This document shows, one piece after another, positions 14,586-20,308 of a stretch of 20,308 bases of DNA (positions are counted from its first letter, which is position 1; the number at the start of each line of letters is the position of its first letter). The DNA is from JABFRJ01 sp031379035 (GTDB lineage: Bacteria > Pseudomonadota > Alphaproteobacteria > Rhizobiales > Hyphomicrobiaceae): NCBI GenBank assembly GCA_031379035.1, contig JANNEU010000458.1, positions 1 to 20,308 on the forward strand. The letters run 5' to 3'. A program made the translations under genes and the position numbers. Below the pieces are notes generated by a model. It searched no databases. It worked only from the letters and a program-made list of their open reading frames with translations, and had not been told where the DNA came from.

Positions 14586-15863
14586 ATGCCGCCCTCGCCC
14601 GTCTCCGCCACTCTGTCGGCCGCGTCTCCAGCGTTTGTTGGCCATTTGACGGGACGGCGAGGCAAGGTGCTCGCCTCCGCGGGCGATGCATTTTGGGTCA
14701 TATTTTTAATCGGCGCCACAGCCCCAACCCAGCTCCTGCCGTTCGAGAGCCCATCGCGGCCGTTTTGGCTGGCAGCCTACCTCAGTGTTTTTGCAATGGC
14801 AGTCGGCAAGCCGGCGAAGTTGCTGGCTGAGGTGCGCCGCAATTGGCTGTTGATGACTTGGCCACTCATAGCAAGCGCGTCGGCGCTATGGTCGCTGGCT
14901 CCGGCCGTCAGCCTGTATCATGGCGTCCAGCTCGCGATGACAATGCTGATCGGCCTCTACTTGCAGAGCATCAAAGGGTTGGCATCGGTGCTTCGATTGC
15001 TCTTCATCGCGCTGCTAATCTCGCTGTTGGCGTCGTTTGCTCTGCTCGTCATCGACCCGGTTTCCGCCAATGGGTGGACCAAAGAGTTTCGCGGAATCTA
15101 TCACCACAAGAATGAGATGGGACTGCATACCCTCGTGTTGTTGACGACCGCTTTCTGCCTGTTTCTCGATGGCTGGAAGCGCACACTCACCTTGGCGGGT
15201 GGCGTTCTGGCGCTTGCGGCGTTGGCAATGACCAAGTCCGGCGCCGCGCTATCCACGACCGCCGTGGTGCTCACGATCCTGCCGCTGGCCCTTTGCCATC
15301 GTCTCGGTCGTGACTTCTTAAAGCTTGGCCTTGGCCTGCTGTTGCTCACCGCCGCCTTCTTCGCAACGCTTCTGATCACGCTGAGTTTGAACCCATTTGA
15401 CTTGGCTCTCGGCAGCGTCGGCAAGGACCCGACGCTGACCGGCCGAACAATTCTCTGGCAGTTTGCGTGGGACGCAATCGGGAGCAGCCCGCTGCTTGGT
15501 CTTGGTTTCAAAGGGTATTGGGAAGGCACCGGGACGACCGTGCTTTACCTGCGCTATGTGATCGGTCAAGATTTGTGGTTCTTCCACAACTGCTTTTTGG
15601 AAGTTGCCGTCGCATTTGGTGTTTTTGGGCTGCTCCTGTTCGTTGGCACCCTGAGCATATCGGCCTATCGCGCAGCCAGCAGATTCTACACAGAGCGATC
15701 AGGCACCACGCTATGGTCCATGATCATCATGGTCGTTCTGATTATCTACTGTTTCGTCGAGAACCCGCTGTTTTGGAATCACAGCTTGTTGCAATTGCTA
15801 TTTGCAATTATTTGGGCCGCCTCTCTGCCAACGCGCGTGCCCCTGCCATCGGCAAGGCGTTGA
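14586..15863 (+). CDS. exoQ-like: Wzy/ExoQ-type polysaccharide polymerase (O-antigen ligase superfamily)
   Basis: A polytopic inner-membrane protein of about 425 residues with ten or more hydrophobic helices. It carries the O-antigen ligase/polymerase superfamily signature: SALWSLAPAVSLYHG, then RGIYHHKNEMG (about 169-179), then the large periplasmic loop with LTGRTILWQF and LGLGFKGYWEG. Proteins of this kind join lipid-linked repeat units in the periplasm; ExoQ is needed for high-molecular-weight succinoglycan. A ligase role is possible from sequence alone, but the exo neighbours favour a polymerase. I moved the start from a TTG at 14580 to the ATG at 14586, which has a weak GAGA about 8 bases upstream. 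It stands alone on the plus strand, convergent with the Nudix gene 48 bases away. Confidence 0.9.
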   Translation: MPPSPVSATLSAASPAFVGHLTGRRGKVLASAGDAFWVIFLIGATAPTQLLPFESPSRPFWLAAYLSVFAMAVGKPAKLLAEVRRNWLLMTWPLIASASALWSLAPAVSLYHGVQLAMTMLIGLYLQSIKGLASVLRLLFIALLISLLASFALLVIDPVSANGWTKEFRGIYHHKNEMGLHTLVLLTTAFCLFLDGWKRTLTLAGGVLALAALAMTKSGAALSTTAVVLTILPLALCHRLGRDFLKLGLGLLLLTAAFFATLLITLSLNPFDLALGSVGKDPTLTGRTILWQFAWDAIGSSPLLGLGFKGYWEGTGTTVLYLRYVIGQDLWFFHNCFLEVAVAFGVFGLLLFVGTLSISAYRAASRFYTERSGTTLWSMIIMVVLIIYCFVENPLFWNHSLLQLLFAIIWAASLPTRVPLPSARR

Positions 15864-15881
15864 CAGGGTTGGTGAGTGCAA

Positions 15882-15898
15882 GTGGCCCAGCATGCCAC
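15882..15898. repeat. Short hairpin between convergent ExoQ-type and Nudix genes
   Basis: GTGGC (15882-15886) pairs with GCCAC (15894-15898) around a 7-base loop. It sits in the 48-base gap between two convergent stops. Neither strand shows a T-tract, so at most it is a weak bidirectional 3' end structure. Confidence 0.3.
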
Positions 15899-15911
15899 GG
15901 GCGCAAAATGC

Positions 15912-16322
15912 TTAGCGCGCCATCAGCTCAAGCAGGAGGGCCTTGAGGTCAGGTTCGGCGACCAGATCAGCGGCAATCGGAAGTTCGAACCAACCGCGTT
16001 GACGCTCTTTGAACTCCGGCCAAACGGCGGCTTCCTCGGTGACTTCGAGAACATAAACCAGCACCTTGAGCGTGTGCAGCTTATCCTTGCGGCGCTTGTT
16101 ATAGGTGAAAGTACCAATGCTTTTGGAGTGGGTCGCGCCGCGAACGCCGGCCTCCTCCCAGGCTTCCCCCGCCGCCGCCTCGTGATCCTCAAGGTCGCGC
16201 CACGGCCAGCCTTTAGGAACGACCCAGCGTCGGGTCTCGCGGGATGTAATCAGCAAAACCTCCCACGCACCGGAACGACTCCGCCGAAGTGGTATGGCTG
16301 CAACCTGATATGCTTTCGCCAT
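15912..16322 (-). CDS. Nudix hydrolase, diphosphoinositol-polyphosphate/Ap-nA-like subgroup
   Basis: A Nudix-fold hydrolase of about 136 residues that would cleave a nucleoside diphosphate linked to another group, or a related polyphosphate. The Nudix box is recognisable as PKGWPWRDLEDHEAAAG followed by EAWEEAGV, with metal-binding glutamates at about 53, 56 and 57. It is degenerate: the residue normally Arg is Gly (about 52), and the first Glu of the box is shifted by one. The PKGWP start and AAxxEAWEEAG spacing fit the eukaryotic-like DIPP/Ap4A subgroup common in alphaproteobacteria. I use the ATG at 16322; the longer frame from 16391 overlaps the phosphate transporter. It is the last gene of a phosphate-uptake operon. 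The substrate is unknown. Confidence 0.85.
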   Translation of the reverse strand: MAKAYQVAAIPLRRSRSGAWEVLLITSRETRRWVVPKGWPWRDLEDHEAAAGEAWEEAGVRGATHSKSIGTFTYNKRRKDKLHTLKVLVYVLEVTEEAAVWPEFKERQRGWFELPIAADLVAEPDLKALLLELMAR

Positions 16323-16353
16323 TACCGTGGTTCGCGTCTCGGGTTTCAACAGG

Positions 16354-17349
16354 TCAGCGGGCCAACCAATTCGCAAAAGTTGCCGCAACATAAGCTATAA
16401 CCGCACAGGCCGGAAATGTTGCGAACCATGCCAGAATGATCTTTTTCAGAACGCCCCATCGCACGTCTGATGTCCGACGGCTGGCACTAACGCCGACAAC
16501 GGCGCTGGTGATCGTATGGGTGGTCGACAACGGTATACCATAGGCCGACGCAACCGAAATTGTTGTCGACGCAGCCATGGTCGCCGCAAACCCTTGCCAC
16601 GTCGTCAGCCGCGTCATCTTTGAGCCAACGGTTTGAATGATCTTCCAGCCGCCGAAGCTGGTACCAATACCCATCGTCAGCGCGCAGATGACAATCACCC
16701 ACCAGTCAATCTGAAACGTCGGAATTGCGCCGCCCGCCAGCAGGGTCAGGGCGAACACGCCCATGAACTTCTGCCCGTCATTCAGCCCATGATTGAAGGC
16801 CATGAACCCGGCCGACAGCATTTGCAGGCGATCAAATGTCCGCTTCGCGCGCGTGGGTGGCGCTTGGGCAGCGAACTTGGTGATCAGCCGGCCGAGCAAA
16901 AAGGCACCACCAAAGCCAAAGGCCAGCGAGGCCACCATGCCGACGCCGACCTTCTGCCAGCCCGCCGACTGCAAGGCATCCAAGCCGCCGCCGGCAAACG
17001 CCGCGCCAGCGAGGCCCGCCAGCAGTGCATGGGACTTGCTGACCGGGATGCCGAAACGCGCAGCAAGACTGCCCCAGATGATGATCGAGATCATTGTCGC
17101 GGTGATTGATGCAAGCGTCAGCGAGGACGGGGCGACAATGCCCTTTCCGACGGTGGCCGCAACGGCCGTTCCCGCCATCGCGCCGATCGTGTTCATGATC
17201 ACGGCCATGATGACCGCCTGCCGCGGCGTCATGACCCCCGTGGAGATGACGGTGGCGATAGCATTCGGCGCGTCCGTCCAACCATTGACGAACTCTGCCG
17301 CCAGCACGGCAAACAAAGCAATCAGCAAGCCGAGTGTGAGAGCCTCCAT
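16354..17349 (-). CDS. pit: Low-affinity inorganic phosphate transporter, PiT family
   Basis: A 331-residue inner-membrane protein with about ten hydrophobic segments. PiT proteins carry phosphate, usually as a metal-phosphate complex, driven by the proton gradient. Both inverted-repeat signatures are visible: NGWTDAPNAIATVIS near residues 22-36 with the paired GFMAFNHGLNDGQKFMG later, and GIPVSKSHALLAG matched by GIPLSTTHTITSA. The ATG follows directly on the TAG of the DUF47 gene, with AAGGA at good spacing, so the two are coupled. A DUF47/PhoU-like partner directly upstream of pit is a conserved pairing in bacteria and, in S. meliloti, in the orfA-pit operon. Confidence 0.94.
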   Translation of the reverse strand: MEALTLGLLIALFAVLAAEFVNGWTDAPNAIATVISTGVMTPRQAVIMAVIMNTIGAMAGTAVAATVGKGIVAPSSLTLASITATMISIIIWGSLAARFGIPVSKSHALLAGLAGAAFAGGGLDALQSAGWQKVGVGMVASLAFGFGGAFLLGRLITKFAAQAPPTRAKRTFDRLQMLSAGFMAFNHGLNDGQKFMGVFALTLLAGGAIPTFQIDWWVIVICALTMGIGTSFGGWKIIQTVGSKMTRLTTWQGFAATMAASTTISVASAYGIPLSTTHTITSAVVGVSASRRTSDVRWGVLKKIILAWFATFPACAVIAYVAATFANWLAR

Positions 17350-18006
17350 CTACGCTTCCTTGCGGGCAAGCGAAAGGATCAGTCCGGCACAGTGGTTCGC
17401 ATCATCAGTGATCTGTTCCAGCAAATGGAACAACTGATGCCACGCAATAAAGCCGAGGCCGACAGCACCAGGCGTTGAAAACTCTTCAACCAGCTTTCGC
17501 TCATGCACCGCCACAATTTTGTCGGCGTGCGATTCCATTTCGTCGATCTTGTCGGCAACCGCGCGGACGCGCGCCAGCGACAACCGGGGCTCGGCCAGCA
17601 TGGCGACAAGGCTATCGAGCAACGTCAGCATGTCCCCGCCAAGGCTCATCAACTCGATGGCCTCGGGTCGCATCTGGCCGAGAAACTTCTGGTAAGCATC
17701 GATATGCAGCGCAACCTTGCGCATTCCATCGATGACATCGTCCAGTTCATCCGTCAGCCGCATCGCATCGGGAATGTCGAAGCGCATGATGAACGAGTTG
17801 TCGAGCAGCTCATGGACCTCATCGACGACCCGGTCGGCCTTGTGCTCAAACGCAATTGTGCCGGCGACATCTTTGCCCTGCGTCGCCCGGAAATGAGCAG
17901 AACACTCAAGAGCGATGCTTGAGATTTGCCGCAGGCTTGCGGCGTATTTGTCGTTCCCGGACGGGCCAAATAAGGTCGCCCAGGCATTTTGCACGATCTT
18001 TAGCAC
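17350..18006 (-). CDS. DUF47 family PhoU-like protein, partner of PiT
   Basis: An all-helical cytoplasmic protein, about 218 residues, of the DUF47 (TIGR00153) family, distantly related to PhoU. Acidic metal-binding-type motifs are visible: FEHKADRVVDEVHE, DELDDVIDGM and KIDEMESHADKIV. Members are thought to modulate the adjacent PiT transporter; the mechanism is not settled. The longest frame starts at a GTG at 18036. I prefer the GTG at 18006, which has GAGGGGG four bases upstream and gives MLKIVQNAW, closer to family N-termini. It is first in a three-gene operon with pit and the Nudix gene. The promoter is likely in the 155-base gap upstream, where TTGCGT-N16-TATATG on the minus strand is a weak candidate. 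Confidence 0.9.
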   Translation of the reverse strand: MLKIVQNAWATLFGPSGNDKYAASLRQISSIALECSAHFRATQGKDVAGTIAFEHKADRVVDEVHELLDNSFIMRFDIPDAMRLTDELDDVIDGMRKVALHIDAYQKFLGQMRPEAIELMSLGGDMLTLLDSLVAMLAEPRLSLARVRAVADKIDEMESHADKIVAVHERKLVEEFSTPGAVGLGFIAWHQLFHLLEQITDDANHCAGLILSLARKEA

Positions 18007-18161
18007 AGGACCCCCTCGGGACGGTGGCACCCCCACGCCCGGTCATTTTGCACTTACCCGCCCATATAGCCCGGTGGGACCGCAACGCAACCCGGCATTC
18101 TAGCCTGCGGTGGAAAGACAGTGGAACGCTTTCGTCCAGGAAGGCGGCTATCCGTCGATTT

Positions 18162-18944
18162 TCAGCCGTGTTCGAGGAACTCCGCCAGGGCTGCGGCGGG
18201 CGGATGCGCATAGTTCGATTTGCGGCTGACCGCGATCCCAGAAATCCGTTTGAGCCGCACGGCGGTCTCGGTCATCTTCGCCAGCACCGCCAGGCCATCT
18301 AAGATGGGTGCGCCGTCAATGGACGCGGCATGACTGGCACCAAACATCAGCATCGGCAAACCGCCAGCCGGCACGATCACGTCGGCCCCAGCGGCCAGCA
18401 GCAGCCGCGCCTCGTGCTCAAACTGAGTGCGCAGGGTCTTGGCCACCTCGCCGTCTGGATCCGCAAAGGCCTGCATGAAGTCTGAGACCATGCAATTCAC
18501 CGCGCGTACGCCGACTGTTCGTCCACCCAAGCCGTAGCGCACGATTTGATCTTCATGCCAGGGGACGAAGGCCGGATTGATCGTCACCAAGCCAATCTTG
18601 CGGCCAAGTGTGAGCGCATACGTCAGTGTGGTCTCGCCAAGCCCCATGACCGGGATCGAAACGACGGACTTAGCCTCGGCCAAGCCGGCATCCTGGAAGT
18701 GCGTGATCGCTACCGCATCCCAACCCTCGCGTTCAGCAATCACTGTGTTCTTGATGATGTTTCGGGCGATACGAAATTCAGTGACCGCATGCGTCGTCGT
18801 AGCAGGCGGCGTGGTCGTGTTGAATGAAAGGGTGGTCGTCGGCTCCACGACAGCCTTCAGGTGCGCTTCCAGCCTTGTGATATAGGCCCCGTGCTGAACA
18901 CGATCTGTCGCACCTTGGAACCAGATCCGGATCGGTTCGCTCAT
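18162..18944 (-). CDS. Aspartate/glutamate (hydantoin) racemase-superfamily protein lacking catalytic cysteines
   Basis: A 260-residue protein of the Asp/Glu/hydantoin racemase fold, recognised from the tandem alpha/beta halves: WDAVAITHFQDAGLAEAK (about 75-92), IPVMGLGETTLTYALTLG, KIGLVTINPAF and GADVIVPAGGLPMLMFG (186-202). Racemases of this group use two cysteines, one before the Asp-Pro/Gly-Leu loop and one in a Gly-Cys segment of the second half. Here those places read HFQDAGL and PAGG, and the only Cys is at about 151 in VNCMVSD. It is therefore probably not a two-base racemase; a lyase, decarboxylase, isomerase or binding role is open. The start ATG has GGAGA upstream. It lies 37 bases downstream of the ParA-like gene, on the same strand. 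Confidence 0.82.
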   Translation of the reverse strand: MSEPIRIWFQGATDRVQHGAYITRLEAHLKAVVEPTTTLSFNTTTPPATTTHAVTEFRIARNIIKNTVIAEREGWDAVAITHFQDAGLAEAKSVVSIPVMGLGETTLTYALTLGRKIGLVTINPAFVPWHEDQIVRYGLGGRTVGVRAVNCMVSDFMQAFADPDGEVAKTLRTQFEHEARLLLAAGADVIVPAGGLPMLMFGASHAASIDGAPILDGLAVLAKMTETAVRLKRISGIAVSRKSNYAHPPAAALAEFLEHG

Positions 18945-18981
18945 GGCTCAGCGGTCTCCGCAATGGCAGGCAAGGGCACTT

Positions 18982-19860
18982 TCAGCCCGCCGCAAGTTTG
19001 GCCGGCGGCGGTTCGGCCACCGCAGCATTGGCCTCCTCGACGCGCTGCAGAAGCTCGAGCGATACCGATTTGATGGCTGCACCAACAGCACCGGGATATT
19101 TCCCGAGCCATGAGCGGCCTTCAGGAGAAAACTGCGTAATGTGCTGGAGTGCAATCGAGCGATGGATGGGCTGTGTGAAACAGCGATTGTCGCCACGCTC
19201 CCGGAGCCACGCGTCGTAGTCGCGGTCTTGAGTACCATTCGGGTCCATCAGATTGACCACGACACCGAGATTTTCGGCGAACCCCATCTCCGGATTGAGC
19301 GCTTTGAACCGCCGAAAGACTTCCAGGCCGCAGACGGAGATGTAGTCCGGTTTGGTCGGCGAAACATGGAAATCCGCCTCCCGCAGCCATGACTCTGTCA
19401 ACACCGATAGCCCCGGTGGACAGTCGATCAGCACGATGTCGAAGGCAGATCGAACGCCGTCCAGCAGTGATTGAATGGTCGATCGCAGGGCGCCGTGCTG
19501 GGCCTCCTTGGAGACCTCCCGTTCGAACAGGGTCAGTTGCATGTCGCTGGGGATCAGATAGAGGCCGCTCGCGTCGTCGATGTCCGAGCTGCCGCCCACC
19601 ACATACTTCGGCCAATCGAGCGGCTGTTGCTGCAACACGGTGTTGGCCAGCAAGTCAACAATTGTGGTCGCGTCCGATTGCAGCTTGTGCAGACGCATAG
19701 AGGTCATCAGCATAGAGCTGACGCTGGCTTGCGAGTCGGAATCGATCACCAGCACTGTCTTGTTGAAAAGCGCTGTCAGCGTCTCGGCAATAGCGAGCAC
19801 GAGCGTCGATTTGCCGACGCCGCCCTTGGTATTCATCACCGCAATCGTCGTGCGCTTCAT
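18982..19860 (-). CDS. ParA/MinD-family P-loop ATPase (orphan)
   Basis: A ParA-type ATPase of about 292 residues. The deviant Walker A motif KGGVGKST (12-19) with its signature Lys lies directly after the N-terminal strand TIAVMNT; VLVIDSDSQAS (switch I, Asp near 40-42) and the Walker B-like FDIVLIDCPPGLSV follow. ParA proteins form ATP-dependent dimers that bind DNA or membranes and position plasmids, chromosomes, or protein and polysaccharide machines. No ParB, parS cluster or MinE lies beside it, so the cargo is unknown. I chose the ATG at 19860, preceded by AGCAGG at 5 bases, over 19899, whose extra 13 residues precede the conserved strand. The racemase-fold gene follows in the same direction and may share its transcript. 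Confidence 0.9.
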   Translation of the reverse strand: MKRTTIAVMNTKGGVGKSTLVLAIAETLTALFNKTVLVIDSDSQASVSSMLMTSMRLHKLQSDATTIVDLLANTVLQQQPLDWPKYVVGGSSDIDDASGLYLIPSDMQLTLFEREVSKEAQHGALRSTIQSLLDGVRSAFDIVLIDCPPGLSVLTESWLREADFHVSPTKPDYISVCGLEVFRRFKALNPEMGFAENLGVVVNLMDPNGTQDRDYDAWLRERGDNRCFTQPIHRSIALQHITQFSPEGRSWLGKYPGAVGAAIKSVSLELLQRVEEANAAVAEPPPAKLAAG

Positions 19861-20308
19861 GACGGCCTGCTGCCTCCTGTAGCCCATGCAACAACGCATC
19901 GCGCAGGGCGGCTCCGCTTACACGGCATGCCCACGCACGTACGTCCCACACGATGTACTCTACCCCGACCAGAATTATGCGGCGTCAATATGAGTGCACG
20001 TGTTCGGCGCTAACGCGTCCGTGTACCCTCAATAGCATCATTTCAGGGATGCGGAAGTCAAACAGTATCCGATCAAATCTGTTCTGTTCCTCGCAGTGCC
20101 GCACGAAAACGGGCGCATCCTGGTGGATACGCCCGTCAATCGGGTCTAATTGGAGGGGATAAATGGGGCCGAAGGGGGATCGCCGACGTCGACGCCGGCA
20201 GTCCCACCCGCTTTAGTGGAACCAGCCGCGCCGTGCCGGCCGCCAGCCGGTGCCACCCTTTTGCACGAGAACGCTCTGTTCGGCGACGGCCATCACGGCC
20301 GGACGTGT
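19861..20308. other. Right-edge region with no confident gene
   Basis: About 450 bases upstream of the ParA-like gene. The minus strand should carry its promoter; TTGACT-N18-TGCTAT near 20030-20060 is a weak candidate. A hairpin at 20109-20136 resembles a minus-strand terminator. A 17-codon plus-strand frame with a strong ribosome site lies at 20163-20216, and a minus-strand frame open from the right edge ends at 20213. Both are too short to call from this window. Confidence 0.5.
20106..20136 (-). terminator. Possible rho-independent terminator (minus strand)
   Basis: On the minus strand, ACGGGCG pairs with CGCCCGT, then after one mismatch ATCC pairs with GGAT around a four-base loop. The stem is followed by a short TTTT. 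It would end a transcript arriving from beyond the right edge, just before the ParA-like gene's own promoter region. The T-run is short, so the call is tentative. Confidence 0.4.

Noticed and set aside
19121..19700. Frames of 164 and 103 codons over the ParA-like gene
   Set aside because: They are shadows of the ParA frame, which has intact P-loop and Walker B-like motifs.
1..20308. CRISPR arrays, tRNA or rRNA genes, insertion sequences, attachment sites
   Set aside because: I saw no regularly spaced repeats, no tRNA cloverleaf or rRNA core sequence, no transposase or integrase motif, and no terminal repeat pair.

Overview
The window reads as an alphaproteobacterial chromosome segment, most likely from the Hyphomicrobiales (rhizobia and relatives). 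The main reason is a block of proteins whose architecture and motifs match the succinoglycan Exo enzymes of Sinorhizobium: ExoO, ExoM, ExoK, ExoL, ExoA and ExoQ types plus a short ExoP-type chain-length protein. No species can be named from sequence alone. I see no rRNA, tRNA, insertion sequence, integrase, phage gene or CRISPR array.

Layout. (1) Positions 1-6932, all minus strand, form a tight seven-gene operon: a hexapeptide acetyltransferase, a Gfo/Idh/MocA oxidoreductase, a DegT aminotransferase, an NAD-dependent sugar epimerase, a second DegT aminotransferase, the membrane subunit (Wzm type) and the ATPase (Wzt type) of a polysaccharide ABC exporter. The ATPase is cut by the left window edge. 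The first three resemble the WbpB/WbpE/WbpD set that builds 2,3-diacetamido sugar nucleotides. (2) Positions 6933-7587 are a 655-base divergent intergenic region with several inverted repeats. (3) Positions 7588-10737, plus strand, encode a Wzz/ExoP-like co-polymerase without a kinase domain and two GT2 glycosyltransferases (ExoO and ExoM types). (4) Positions 10745-14246, minus strand, encode an ExoA-type GT2, an ExoL-type transferase and a secreted GH16 glycanase (ExoK type). (5) Positions 14586-15863, plus strand, encode an ExoQ/Wzy-like polymerase. (6) Positions 15912-18006, minus strand, form a phosphate operon: a DUF47 PhoU-like protein, a PiT transporter and a Nudix hydrolase. (7) Positions 18162-19860, minus strand, hold an orphan ParA-like ATPase and an Asp/Glu-racemase-fold protein lacking the usual catalytic cysteines. 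(8) Positions 19861-20308 contain no confident gene.

How it fits together. Two glycan export logics lie back to back. The left operon makes unusual amino sugars and exports a finished chain by ABC transporter. The right block builds a repeat unit on a lipid carrier (ExoA, ExoL, ExoM, ExoO), polymerises it (ExoQ), controls its length (ExoP-like) and trims it (ExoK). The flippase, initiating transferase, outer-membrane channel and co-polymerase kinase are not in view. Several start codons were moved inward from the longest open frame because stop/start overlaps or ribosome binding sites favoured an internal start; these are explained per gene.
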